Source: Lanius collurio
Lineage: Eukaryota > Chordata > Aves > Passeriformes > Laniidae
Length of the DNA stretch: 64,000 nt
NCBI GenBank assembly: GCA_020086605.1
Contig: JACBWW010000004.1
Span: forward strand, 17,928,526 to 17,992,525
Direction of reading: 5' to 3'
The first letter of the stretch is position 1; each line of letters opens with the position of its first letter. A program made the translations under genes and the position numbers. Under the pieces are notes generated by a model. The model was not told where the DNA came from and did not search any database. It saw only the letters and a list, made by a program, of their open reading frames with translations. Positions 1-35,465 of the stretch are shown here, piece by piece.

Positions 1-3000
1 ACAGAACAGAAAATTCCAGTGGGTCAGCAGCTCATGCCCAAGGCAGAGAAGCAGTGAGTGGGCCTGCAGCAGCTGCTGGTCTGCAACCTCCCAGCCCCAG
101 CCAGGAAGCAATGCATTTTGTTTTGACTAGCTCCTGCTTCTTTTGCTGCTGGCCATTCCCTCCCTTGGCCCCTCAGAGGACCTTTCCTAGTATTTCGGCT
201 CCTCTGACTTTGTCCTCCTCTCCCACACAATTCTCTTACAGCTCCATCTTTCCCACCCAGTTACTCATTCTGTCCACTTTTACAAATGCACATGGGAAAC
301 CTCTCGACCTCAGCTAGCTCTAACCATGCTGTTGGAGCTTCACATTCCTTTCCCTTGTGTCTGACATATATTAGGACAGTAAGTTCTTCAGGGTATTCCT
401 GTTGAATCAATTCCATTGTTAAACACAGAATCTAATGCCACTCATAATGACTTAGGGTCTCCTAGGAAGTCTCCACTGTTGCTCCATAATGCCCCAAGTT
501 TCACATATTCTGAGTCATATCTACAAGCCTAGACAGGGCATCAGGAGCTATGTAATATCCATGTTCTGGCAACTGAACCAAACCTCACAGATTCCATGTA
601 GGGATTAGCACAAAGATGTGCTCAACAGTCAGAAGTTTACCTAGAAATATCTTGCTGGTCCTCTTCAACATTTGGAAAATGTACTTCCTAGATTAAACAC
701 AGTAGTCGTAGTACCCTTTCCACTGTAAAACTCCACTACTGCTCCAAAAGTTAAATATATAGGCAGGACAAAGATGTGGAGTCACACAAGCATAAGATGA
801 TCAAAAGTATATCCTCTTCAATTACCAACTTTAGCAAGACTGCCATTTCCCTCCACAGAAAACAAAGAAAGCAAAGACTGAAAAACATGCCTCACACTGT
901 GGCAGCAATAGGTTCAGGACAAGCCACCTAGTACCACTATTGTATCCTCCTCCATTGCCCTCCTTGAGGCAGTTGTAGACTTTCCCTCAGCCATCTCCAG
1001 GATCAACATGCCAAGCAATCTCAGCTGTCCCTCACCACTCTTGCCCTCAAGACCTTTCACCATCTTGGTTGTCTTCCTTCTATAAACCACTGCTTTCTTT
1101 GGTGAAGAAAAGATTACAGCTGAACTTAGTTCATCACCTATACCGAAGTCAGACTCAGAATAATCCTTCAACTCTGAAGTCAGAAAAGCTGATAAGGCCA
1201 TCTTCAAAGCTAACATCAAAGAATGGGAATTTTGCTGCAAATTGGGCTGCCTTTGTAATCCTAATCTTACTGAGTAAATAACCCATCACCCACAAGGTAT
1301 AAACGTGTTCAACACAGAGTGCGATACAAGAGTGAGCAAAGAGGTTAATATCCCAGAAACACCACTTTGGGACATCACTTCCCTTACAATACCGTGCAGG
1401 GATAGACCCCCCATTCCTGCAGAAGCTGTGACTAGAAGACCTCTCCCTTGAACTCATTTTACACTTCGGACTCAGCTGAGTTTTGTTAAATTTGAAGATA
1501 TAGTTAAATTACAAAATCTACCTTGCTCATGTGCTCATGATAATTTGACAATCATCAGACCATCAAAATACCTGTCTTGAAGGCTACAGGCCTCCTGAAT
1601 CTTATTGTAGCCAGAGGATTCTATGGACAAACTTTTTCAGATTCCAATGGCATCTTTACATACTGGCTTCAAAGCAAAGACTGATGGTAAGGTTACAAAA
1701 ATAGAATGGATTAAGCTTTGCAAAAAAGTGTAATGGTAAGGGAATCTTTGTTCAGCTTTTCTGTGACGTGACATGTCATGTCAAACAAAACCAGGAAATA
1801 TGTATGGTATATGCATGTCTGACTTAAGTCACTAAGCATGGACTCTCCTCACATTCAGTAAGTGTGTACAGAAATTCCTTAAGCATCTCAAATTTTTAGT
1901 GTCCTGCAAAAGTCATAATGAAGCAGGTCAACACTGTTCAAAACTACAAAAGGCTTTCCCTAAAACAGATCAACGGCCACTACTAAGAAAGTTCATAAAG
2001 AACAGCAACACAGGGGGTTGAGAAACTGGTGATTAGATACAAACGAAGACTTTTTAAAGTATTTAGCTCCAGGTCAGCACCATTCTAGTCATACAATAGT
2101 TTATTGTTTGCTTTTATCTCAACATAGATGTGCTTAGAAACAAAAGGCTGACCAATTCAGCCTTAGGACACAGAAGCAGCTAAATAAGGAACTCACTGCT
2201 TTGGCAGGATAAATATGCCCATTACCCTATCCTGGCCTGCCTTCTAGAGTGCAGACAAGCTCAACAATGTCACAGCTGGGTTTACTAGAACTGCAAATGA
2301 AACAAGAAGACTTAAACCCATTGCTTCTTTAGGCTTATATTTCGGTGAGTGCAGAAAATGGTGCTACAGCGGCTGCTGGCAAAAATACGTGCTGCACTCA
2401 ACTGCCTTCATTTCATGCCCTACTAAACCATCCCACAAGGAGATTTTTCATTCTGCCTGAAAGCAGGTCTTACTGCCTTTTCTAGCCTACTCAGAAGTGC
2501 TTACTTCAGGAGGGAGAAAAATGCAGTCAGTAATTGGCTTGGGCATACACAGCCCTATTGTACTTCCTGTTCCACACCGAGATGTCCCGTCCCTCAAATA
2601 AGTGCAAAATACAGAAAGGCTCCAGAAGTAACCATTGACTCAGCTGGTGACCAGCTTCAGGACAGTGCAGTGATTTGGAGAGTTGTAGCATGCCCTCCTC
2701 TAGAGTTATTTACTAGTTAAAACAATTTTTACTAGGAGCTTAATTTTACATAAGGAATTATTAGCTAATCACAAACAACAAAATAGAGCTGCGGGATCAC
2801 TTTGTAGTAACAGTGCACGAACAAGGCAACAAAATCATGTAGTACTTGCAGTGCTTTCTGTGACGCACTTCAAAGCAACAAAACTGAGCATTCCAAGTCC
2901 TCTGAAAACTGATTATTACTAGAATGCAGTAAATAGCTCACAGTACATGGCCAAAATGGGACTCACTACATTCTTTACACAAAAACTGTCACCAGCACTC

Positions 3001-4719
3001 TGTTTTGACATTAGAAAATGAACCATCCTGACCTACCACTCTCATTTTCTAGGCAAGCATTGGTAGCAGGAATCAGCCTGTCTCACCAGCCTTATTTTAC
3101 AAAATGAAGAAACCATGGATAAATTCTCTTCCTTTAAATCTAGGAAACAAGTATATCACATATAAAAGTATTTACTTGAGAAAGAACTGAAGAATGACAG
3201 CAGTACTAAACTGTTAGAGAAATTAAGTGGGCAATGTCACCTTGACAAATAAGTACTTGTGACTTAATTTTTATGAAGAAAGTGGCAATTGTACAGGAGT
3301 TCTATTCCCTAGAACAGAATTACAAACACTAGGGTAAAATATAACTTAGTAAAGTAGAATACAAGTTAATTATATTTTTTAGAAGTTTTCCAAACAAGAC
3401 CCATCTCTGCATCTGAATTTCAGATAAAGGTTTCTGAAGTCTGAGATACTTTTCACATGATCAGCCCTTGTCAGGACACATACTTGGTTTCATTGTTCAC
3501 AGCTCAGAATGAAGAAAAAAAACAAAAACAGAAAAAAAAACCAAAACCCAATCCAGGCTCTTGTAAGACTCTACAGGCTGCCTTGAAATCTTCATTCCCA
3601 GTTTTCTCCTTCATGCTAACAGCTATGAACTGAACCATTATGAACATTTCCAGCTAGAAAAACTGAGTATTTACAACAAGGTTAAAAGTGGTACAACCAA
3701 AAAGTGTCAGAACAAGACACAGAGATGACAAATGAATCATACAGCATGATGAAAGTTCAAATCCTTGAGATAAGGACCACCACTTAATTGTGGGGGAAGG
3801 TGGCAGCAAGTACTGAGCTCTGGAAATGCCTAAATCTCCCTAGGGAAGCAGTATGGCTCCTACTTAAGCCCTCTTTCCTGGGAAGCTCTTAATTTATGTT
3901 TACACTGAAATAAACGGAACAAAACAGTTTATTTGTGGGGGAGCATCTGAGAGGGTGGTTAGTGCAGCCCTGGGGAGGCAGCAGGAAGTGGGATAACCTC
4001 AGAGCCAGGCCCAGCAGAAAGTACATGAAGAACATTAGTTTCCATATACACAGCTCAGAGGAATCTAGAGACAACCAAGGAAGGAAAAGGGAGAAGCCAA
4101 AAAAGAGGCAGCTAAAGTGGTTTTGGTGCGTCTTTTTTTTCATCTAGATAATAAAGTGCCATTTCACTGAGAATATTATCTAACTCATAAATCCCCACGT
4201 ATGACCAGGTCCCTCAACTTTGAACAAAGGCATCAGAGTCAGTCAGGAGAAACTGCAGTGGGAGCGGTAGCTAGTTTTGGGAGGTAAACAAACACCCTAT
4301 CAGTCATGGCTCTTTGACTCCTGACTGTCTTATCACCCCCAAATATCCAAAGATGCATTTATGCTGGAGGGTTGAAAGCTGCAGAATTGTCAATACTTAA
4401 GTGCAATGCAAGGACCACATAAATGGATTTACTTTACCTGTCACAGCTAGTTTAAATATAAGTCCCAATACCTAACACAGGACAGCTGAAGCCAAGCTTG
4501 GCCTTTGGTTTAAGCACTGACTGAGACTTCATCTTCGTGCATGCATCCACATGAGTGAAGGACGGCTAGGAGCAGGAGGAGGCCTCTTTAGGGAAGGTTG
4601 GGAAGCAGCCACTGGAAAGTGGGAGAAGGCACACTGTGGTACCAGCCGCTGCTTTCTGGAGCTGGTCCCAGCATGTGCTGGCAGCGAGCTCTCCAGTCCC
4701 TCTGCCAGCACAGAGCTGT

Positions 4720-4823
4720 GCGCGCAGCTCCTGCCACGAACGGGCTCCGACTCCCCCACGCGGCGCTCCCGCACCGGCACAGACCGTCCGCCGCCGCCGG
4801 CATTCCAGGCACTGCCGCACACG
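4720..4823. other. Isolated CpG-dense patch inside TTLL5 intron 12
   Basis: About 100 bp contain roughly 17 CpG dinucleotides, including a CCG run at 4788-4800. The surrounding kilobases have almost none. It may be an alternative promoter, an exaptable regulatory element or a GC-rich insertion. No splice signals or TTLL5-like peptide were recognised in it. Confidence 0.6.
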
Positions 4824-5152
4824 TTCTCTCCCCATCCTCACACACACGCAGGAAAATGCAAAACTAAATTGAGCTAGATGGTTCAAGAGAAAATAGCAAA
4901 TGCTCCAAAAACGTGTTTAATCATCCGCAGCTGTTGTTTGCAAGGGCACCAGTAAATCATCAACTTTCCAGCACTTCCCCAAGTTCCTCTTCGAGTCCCT
5001 TTCATCATTATATTTTCATTTTATAGCACAAGATTAGGATCAATGGCACTGACACAGAGTGAACTAAGATTCAGTGGCCCCTGCCCTCATTGAGGTTTAT
5101 GCTGAGGAAAAAAAACAAAACAAAACAACCAAAATAGTATCCAGCTCCTTGC

Positions 5153-5206
5153 AAATAGGGAATGCATATTTCTTCCCTGCAACAGGGAATGCGTATTTCT
5201 CTCTAG
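5153..5206. repeat. 27-bp tandem duplication downstream of the TTLL5 exon 12 donor
   Basis: Two imperfect 27-bp copies share the core AGGGAATGC.TATTTCT, at 5157 and again at 5184. They begin about 69 bp into the intron on the TTLL5 strand. Confidence 0.75.
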
Positions 5207-5274
5207 CATGACAAAACTGGAGGTTCCAAACAGTACTCAAGAGGCAATCAACAAAGATGTCCCCAGTGCCTTAC

Positions 5275-29940
<24,666 letters not shown>

Positions 29941-30208
29941 TTCCTCTGGGGGTTTTCATACAGCCCAGTCCCAGTTGCAAGAGCAGCTACCTGCAATAAG
30001 GATTAAAAGCAGCAATGCATAGCTGAGCAGGACAGCGAGAGATATCACGTATCTCCCGCCTCCTACCAATATATATTTCTCACAGGATCATCAACAAGTC
30101 TGTTAAAGTCTGTCAAACATCACCTCCGAGCCCTGAGAGTGCAGAAAGAAGCCTCACCTTCCAGCAGATTATTCCACACCTGCCCGTGAGAGCCACTCGG
30201 GCGCTTAC

Positions 30209-30450
30209 CGGTAACGCGCGTCCCAGCCCTGCCCTGCCTCGCCTCGGGCCGCACACCCATGCCAGGCCGGCCCAGCCCCAACGGGAAACGCCCGCCAAGC
30301 CCGCCCCGCCGTCCGGAGACAGCCGGACACCGTAACGCCTCCACCGGCGCAGGAGCGGCCCTCCGCCCCAAAAGGGCGGATACGGCCCGGCCTACTCCGC
30401 GCCAGGCCAATTGCGGTGACCTCCGGTAGCCTCAGAAAAAGCAAGAACGG
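30209..30450 (-). other. TTLL5: TTLL5 non-coding exon 1 (5' UTR), right boundary approximate
   Basis: A good minus-strand donor, ACCG|GTAAGC, lies with its GT at 30208-30207 inside the CpG island. It faces the TTLL5 exon 2 acceptor at 29991. The exon therefore ends at 30209. The transcription start was not determined; 30450 is only a guess within the GC-rich block. The exon would be entirely 5' UTR, because exon 2 has an in-frame stop upstream of its ATG. Confidence 0.55.
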
Positions 30451-30616
30451 TGTGGAGCGCCTAAAGGCAACAGGTCCCCGTACTCGCCGTACCTACCCCC
30501 GCACGGCGGGGCCGGGCGCACAAGGCAGCCCCAGCCCCTCCCGCCGCTTCCCCGTTACTACAACAACCGACGGGCGGCGTCCCCGCCCCGGCGCGCAGGC
30601 GTCCCCGCCGCCTCAC

Positions 30617-30628
30617 TGCGCAGGCGCA
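30617..30628. promoter_or_regulatory. NRF1-like palindromic site
   Basis: The sequence TGCGCAGGCGCA differs by one central base from the palindromic NRF1 consensus TGCGCATGCGCA. NRF1 sites are common in bidirectional housekeeping CpG-island promoters (established knowledge). It lies between the two genes and could serve either; occupancy is inferred. Confidence 0.5.
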
Positions 30629-30672
30629 CTCGGCTCCGCCCCTGCCACCGCCCCACCTACTCCAGCGAGGTG

Positions 30673-30727
30673 GGCGGGGATAGAGGCGGGGATAGAGGCG
30701 GGGATGGAGGCGGGGATAGAGGCGGGG
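30673..30727 (+). repeat. 12-bp GC-rich minisatellite (GGCGGGGATAGA, four copies plus partial)
   Basis: Four copies of GGCGGGGATAGA sit head to tail at 30673-30720; the third reads GGCGGGGATGGA. A partial GGCGGGG follows. Each copy contains a GGGCGG-type GC box and a run of four Gs. The array could therefore act as a cluster of Sp1/KLF sites and could fold as a G-quadruplex. It is about 220 bp upstream of the ERG28 start codon. Confidence 0.9.
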
Positions 30728-30763
30728 CGGAGGCGGGACCGCCTCCGCGTGGCGAGGGATCCG

Positions 30764-30824
30764 ATTGGCGGGACATGGTCTTACATCACGTGGCGCGCGC
30801 ATGGAGCGGCCCGCAGCGACCAAT
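30764..30824 (+). promoter_or_regulatory. Candidate SREBP/NF-Y module of the ERG28 promoter
   Basis: An inverted CCAAT box (ATTGG, 30764-30768) is followed after 16 bp by ATCACGTGG (30785-30793), an E-box of the type SREBPs can bind. A direct CCAAT (30820-30824) comes 26 bp later, and GC boxes flank both sides. Sterol-synthesis genes usually pair an SREBP site with NF-Y sites 16-20 bp away (established for several cholesterol genes). ERG28 acts in sterol synthesis, so the module is plausible. USF or MITF/TFE factors can bind the same E-box. Confidence 0.5.
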
Positions 30825-30938
30825 GGGAGCGCTGGGTGGTGGCGCGGGCGGGGCTCTGGTGCCGCCGCGGGAGCGCCGCCGGTAACGGGCGGGGACTCGT
30901 CCTGGGCCTGGCGGGTGCGGTTCGAGCCGGCCGGGAGG

Positions 30939-31071
30939 ATGAGCCGGTTCCTGAACGTGTTGCGCAGCTGGCTGGTGATGGTGTCGCTCATCGCCGCCGG
31001 GAATACCCTGCAGAGCTTCCGCGATCACGGCTTCCTCTCGGAGAAGCTGTACACCGCCAGTCCCGGCCTCG
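30939..31071 (+). CDS. ERG28: ERG28 exon 1 (coding part), residues 1-45
   Basis: It starts at ATG 30939-30941 and ends before donor GTAAGG. It encodes [20 protein letters not shown], then [20 protein letters not shown] and SPGL. The N-terminus is almost identical to mammalian ERG28. The last codon is split G/TG. Confidence 0.97.
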
Positions 31072-32955
31072 GTAAGGGCCGCGCGCGCCGGTCGCCGTGG
31101 CGCCTGGAGGTCGCCTTCCAGCCGTGGGCCTTGGGCTTTCCTCGGGATCCCAGCTCTGGGGCCCGGGAGCCGCCTACTGCCCCGGCGTGCTCCTCCACGG
31201 CGGGACTGGGGGTGGCAGGCAGGGCCGTGCGTGGTCTCCATGTGCTCCCTCCTTCTTTACGCAGTGAACGGGCTCCAGGCTCGGACCTTCGGCGTCTGGA
31301 CCCTTTTGTCATCAGTGATCCGCTGCCTCTGCGCAATCGACATTCGTAACAGGACGTATGTAAAGCAGCACCCGAGAAATCTATTGGTTTGCTTGCTAGT
31401 CACAGCCTGAGCTTAGAGGGCGGCACAGAGGAGGTGGGGAATCGTAAGCTGTTCCTGATCTTTCTATAGTGTTGACAGCATTCCCCTGAAGAAGCTTAAA
31501 TAGGAGTGTTGGATTTGTGTGATAGCTGCTGCCCCCTTCTGCCTCTGTGGGGACAGCCTCCGCGTTTGATTTCTGTTCTTAGCTCAGTCAGAAACTGGTA
31601 GATCTGAGAGCTTCTTAATGTCACTGATTTCTGAGCTCCAGAAACAAACATTTGGAAAGCATTTTCTGAATGGCGTTGCTGCTCTGTTAATGAAGCAGTT
31701 GCTAATGCTGTAGTGTGACTGATGCTCAATACTTCTTTTGCTATGACAACTCAGCTAAAGACTGGGACAGTTTTAGGTGGCCCAATGCATTGGTCTTAAT
31801 AGGTTGCTTTCTTTCCTACACTCTTACCTGGGGCTGACGACAAGGCCTGAGGTGCAGCCTGATGCTGAGTGGGAGACACACCATTTCTCCCTGTGCTAAC
31901 AGAAATGTTTCTGAGATGGGTTTCCAAGCAAGCTGACTTGTCTGTGGTAGATAAAGCCTTTATTGGAGGTTGCTAAAACACTTTTGTCACTGCCTCCTTC
32001 AGCTCCACAGCAGAAGTCACGGTTCACCTATTAGTATGTGCTTGGATTGCCGAGGCTTATCTAAGGTAGGGAGGTGCAGGGACTAAATAATATGGTTTTA
32101 GGGGTGGTGGCAATGCCAGTTACCAAGAATCAGTTGTTTTTTTGAGGAGTTTTATCTTGCATCTCTTGGACCTGCTCCCTTATCTACAGCTGTGGCCCAT
32201 AGAGGGTAGCAGAGCACAGGTGGGAAGCCACTGGGTGATGCAGCCTGAAGTCAGCCAAGTCCTGTCACCCTAGTTCTCTGCTCATCCAGTTCTCGCCCTC
32301 TTCTGTGTGCACCTACCTCTCATTTCACTGGTGCCCTACTCATACTCTCCCATCTTCACCTGCCTTCAGGCCAGATAATGCCTATGACTTTCAATGCACC
32401 ATTGAATATGCTGCCCCATTATCTTCTCAGCTGTTGCCCAGGGATTTTTTTTGCATCTCACTAGGCAAGAGACAAAGTCCCTTCTGTGCTGCCAGTGAGA
32501 GCAGATGGGGCAGCATGCAGGCTTGCCTTTTTTTTTCCATTCAGCCATATTCATGCCCATGTATATGATATGATGACCTGCTTTTTTTTCTGCTCTTCAA
32601 CAGCCTCTATCACATCACGCTCTTTACCTTCTTTTTGGCCCTTGCTCACTTCCTCTCCGAGGTCTTCATATACCACACTGCAGCCTTGACAATTGGAGTT
32701 ATGGCACCCCTCATGGTAGCAAGTAAGTAGAGCTCTGCATCCTCCCCCTGCAAACTCCTTGGAGCTATGAAACCCCAGAAAACCCCCCCATGCAGCTGTG
32801 GGCTGAAGGGATGTTGGGAGGGGATACCTCATCTCTTGTCCAGCATTTTCAACTCATCCTGTATCTCTGTCACAGGTTTCTCTATTATGGGGATGTTGAT
32901 TGGGCTGCAGTACCTGGAGGTAGAAGCGCTATCACAAAACAAGAAGAAAAACTGA
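30939..32955 (+). CDS. ERG28: ERG28, ER scaffold of sterol C4-demethylation (complete, 140 aa)
   Basis: Four coding exons at 30939-31071, 31265-31355, 32604-32722 and 32876-32955 give 423 nt including TGA. The 140 residues equal the human length. ERG28 (C14orf1) is a small ER membrane protein that tethers the C4-demethylation enzymes (the sterol methyl oxidase, NSDHL and the 3-keto reductase) in cholesterol synthesis (family knowledge). The protein has about four hydrophobic segments, near residues 6-22, 50-70, 78-98 and 101-125. The ending QNKKKN places lysines at -3 and -4, a KKxx ER-retrieval signal. The start ATG has A at -3. It is transcribed away from TTLL5 and towards FLVCR2. No damage was seen. 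Confidence 0.97.
31265..31355 (+). CDS. ERG28: ERG28 exon 2, residues 45-75
   Basis: The acceptor TTTACGCAG precedes 31265 and the donor GTATGTAAAG follows 31355. It encodes [20 protein letters not shown] followed by [23 protein letters not shown] is the most conserved ERG28 block. The last codon is split AC/C. Confidence 0.96.
32604..32722 (+). CDS. ERG28: ERG28 exon 3, residues 75-115
   Basis: The acceptor CTCTTCAACAG precedes 32604 and the donor GTAAGTAG follows 32722. It encodes [20 protein letters not shown], then [20 protein letters not shown]. This covers the third and most of the fourth membrane segment. The last codon is split A/GT. Confidence 0.96.
32876..32955 (+). CDS. ERG28: ERG28 exon 4 (last coding exon), residues 115-140
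   Basis: The acceptor CTCTGTCACAG precedes 32876. It encodes [20 protein letters not shown] followed by QNKKKN, with TGA at 32953-32955. The 3' UTR continues to about 33410. Confidence 0.96.
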
Positions 32956-33387
32956 AGTTGAGGGCTTTGTGTAGGTTGGTGTCAGCTTCTGTCCTCACTG
33001 CCAGACTTCCACAAAAGCTCAGCTGAGCTTCTCCAGAATACCAGTCCCACTGGTGGGTCAATGTTGGGCTCTGTCAATCACTGTCATTACCAAGTGGTTT
33101 TTGTCTTGTCCAGGCAACATTTCAACTGACTGATGTCAAAGACCAAGTCCCAGAGGAGTTTGTGTCAAAGCTTATGGGAGGCAGTTGATGACTGACTCCC
33201 TAGGTAGCAGGCCAAGTCTCTGGCATGCCCAGAGCACTAAGGACTTCTCTCCCAGTGTACCTGTGGGGGTCAAGGTGCAGAACTATCCAGGATTTGCTGA
33301 ACACTTCAGACCAGAAAGAGTGAATGGGTGCTACCCCTGGCACTGCTGTGTAACTTGAAATGTGTGTGTTCCCCAGGGGCCATTTCT

Positions 33388-33393
33388 AATAAA
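33388..33393 (+). terminator. ERG28: ERG28 polyadenylation signal AATAAA
   Basis: AATAAA lies 432 bp after the ERG28 stop codon. An A-rich run is about 12 bp downstream, followed by GT/T-rich sequence (TGTGCTATGTTTGTC), as expected for a cleavage site near 33405-33415. This gives a 3' UTR of about 450 nt. Confidence 0.75.
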
Positions 33394-33419
33394 TGACAAA
33401 AAAACTGCAGTGTGCTATG

Positions 33420-35465
33420 TTTGTCTTTCTCTCTACACAGCAATGGGTAGAGGATCAGAGCCAACAGCAGCTTCTGTATGCTGCAGAACACATCATCTCT
33501 CTTTACAGCAAACTTACCTTTCCCTGACTCCTTGCCACAGAGTTCCAGGTCTGACTGCTCACATAACATACATGAAGAGGGTTGTTGTAGCTCTCTCTTC
33601 TGCAGCATGCTGGTGACAGCAAACTCGAACTATGCATCTGTAAGCAAGGACTGAGCTACCTGTGTAGTGAGTAACTACACTTCAGAAGCAGTGTATAACT
33701 ACAGAAGATGGAGAAAACAGGAACAAGTTCCTTAGACCTAGAGAAAATAATGCCCAAAACAGTGGGCAGCACACAGAATGCAGAAAAGAACCAGCAGGAA
33801 CTCCTAGTTAGGAAGACAATTCAGATGCAAAAGAAAGAGGAAAAACAAAGGGAGAAAAAGAGCACAGCAGTAGCACTGGTTAGAAAGATGATTTTGCCAT
33901 TCTGCAACATTTCAGGCTATTAAATGAGCCACATGTAGATTCTTTTCAGCCATTTAATACAAATGTCTCGGGTTTCATTGTACATTTCAAATGTTTATAT
34001 TTTACATTGAAATTTCTGTGGAAAATCATTCTAAACCCCCATCCTCAATCTTAAACTATAACAGACAGGACTTCAGTTGTAGAATATGCTGAATTGGAAG
34101 GGATTCATCAGGATCACAGCCCAGCTCCTGGCCCTGCACAGGATCCCTAAGAATCATACCATGTGCCCGAGAGTGTTGTCTAAGCACTTATTGAACTCAG
34201 ACAGGCTCTATCAATATGTAATGTATTTAAAAAAAAAAAAAAAAAAAAAAAACACAAAAAAATGTTTTGTTAAAAATAGTATGTCAGAGGGGAGTATTTT
34301 TAACCACTCCACCTCAGTACAGCTTTTGTCCCCTGCCTCAAATAATATATAAGTAACTGCATGATTTAAGGAGTATAAGGACACTTGATGTCCCCACCAG
34401 GGGTGGGATGCTGGAAAGGAAGGAGAAGCAACAAAAGGGATCCACAATTGCGTTTAGAAGATAAACAGCATACAGAGGGGCAGTGTCTATAGGACACAAA
34501 TTCTGGTAAGTGGGCACCTTCTCCTGTTCTCTATTATGAAGTGGGAAGCTTCCACAAAGGAACAAATGTGGATTCCTATCATACTCCTCTCTGTGGCTGT
34601 GAAGAGCAACACAGCCTTGGCTGGTTTTCTCAATATAACACTTCACAAAAGTTTGTATGCAGTGTTGAAACATGCAAAAGGCACTTTGTTTTAAGGAGGA
34701 AGACGCAGTCTTCAGCCCAGGGAAATTTTGGGTTGACTCCCTTTTGCTGCTAATGTAGTGATGAGCTAGATTTAGGCTGCAGAACCAGTCCTTGCCTCGA
34801 GCTAGAAGGAGGCATATTGCTATCTCTTAATTACTCCTAATACATAGGAACATCAGGGCAACCCCAGTGAATTCTGAGCAGAGGTTTAAGAGTTCTTCAT
34901 CTGGGAAAGCCAAATAATAAAAAAAAGAGTGGCAGCAGCCAGTGCACTGCTTTGCACTTGCTGGTGATGTACTAAGGCCTCTACTACCACCTGTGCAACA
35001 CAGAGCATCATAGGAACCAAGGCAGAGCAATCCCTCCTCCTGAGAGCCAGCTGGCAGCTCTTCCAGGGCTGCTCACAGAGTAACTGTGGTCCAGCTTCTG
35101 CCCTTCATGTCACAGCCACATGCAAGGTGCCACCCTCATGCTCATGGTTAGCCTGGTACTGTGGCTTTTCTCTCAGCACACGTGCTTTTTCCAAGCAGAC
35201 ATGGTGGGACTGGGGCGGACAGAGCAGATTTTCCCAATTTATCCTCCCAAACACCAAAGTCTCCAAAACAGCAAGATGCAAAGATAAAACTGAAGAAAGC
35301 AATCCCCCTCTTGTTTTGTTCTTTCACACTCTCCACAAGCAGTTCACTGGGCTCCTGTCCTGAGGCTGCCCCCCTCCCACGGGGTGCATGTCACAGGAGA
35401 ATGGTGCAGGTAGAAAAGATGGTAATGAGGGGGGCTGTATCTCTCAGCTCTTCCTCGCCTCCATT
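33420..35465. other. Tail-to-tail stretch between ERG28 and the FLVCR2 stop codon
   Basis: This 2 kb block should hold the FLVCR2 3' UTR, read leftwards from 35465. No AATAAA was found on the minus strand. The best candidate is ATTAAA (minus) at 33958-33953, which would make a 1.5-kb 3' UTR; this is weak. A CR1 3' fragment and a poly(A) run at 34080-34251 interrupt the block. No gene was recognised here. Confidence 0.5.
34080..34251 (-). mobile_element. CR1 LINE 3'-end fragment with adjoining poly(A) run
   Basis: GTAGAATATGCTGAATTGG, then AAGGGATTCATCAGGATCAC and TATTGAACTCAGACAGGCT are reverse-complement CR1 3'-end landmarks, so the fragment is minus oriented. A run of about 22 As begins at 34230. 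The fragment may fall inside the FLVCR2 3' UTR. Confidence 0.85.

Larger units (their letters stand above)
1..5274 (-). other. TTLL5: TTLL5 intron 12 (partial), no exon found
   Basis: AT-rich intronic sequence with many stops in all frames. No TTLL5 exon 13 or other coding exon was recognised. The features seen are A-rich runs at about 3514-3548 and 5108-5130, a CpG-dense patch at 4720-4823, and a 27-bp tandem duplication at 5153-5206. Confidence 0.7.
30180..31250. promoter_or_regulatory. CpG island with shared head-to-head TTLL5/ERG28 promoter
   Basis: The block is dense in G+C and CpG, in sharp contrast to the AT-rich introns on both sides. It holds the TTLL5 exon 1 donor (30209, minus) and ERG28 exon 1 with its ATG (30939, plus), about 730 bp apart. 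It therefore fits a bidirectional CpG-island promoter. Visible sites include an NRF1-like TGCGCAGGCGCA at 30617-30628, repeated GC boxes at 30673-30740, an inverted CCAAT box ATTGG at 30764-30768, an E-box ATCACGTGG at 30785-30793 and a CCAAT box at 30820-30824. Edges were judged by eye. Several long ORFs through this block are composition artefacts. Confidence 0.85.

Noticed and set aside
914..1240. 108-codon minus-strand ORF with a faint CR1-like feel (KMVKGLEGKSGEGQLRLLG)
   Set aside because: The resemblance is limited to a few residues and no other CR1 landmarks or 3' end flank it. The evidence is too weak to list as an element.
1..5274. Search for TTLL5 exon 13 with the catalytic LLEVN motif
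   Set aside because: No matching sequence was found in any minus-strand frame; it is taken to lie left of the window.
30416..31349. Overlapping long ORFs on both strands (up to 219 codons) in the CpG island
   Set aside because: They arise from GC-rich composition and overlap each other in several frames. They overlap the ERG28 and TTLL5 first exons and resemble no known protein.
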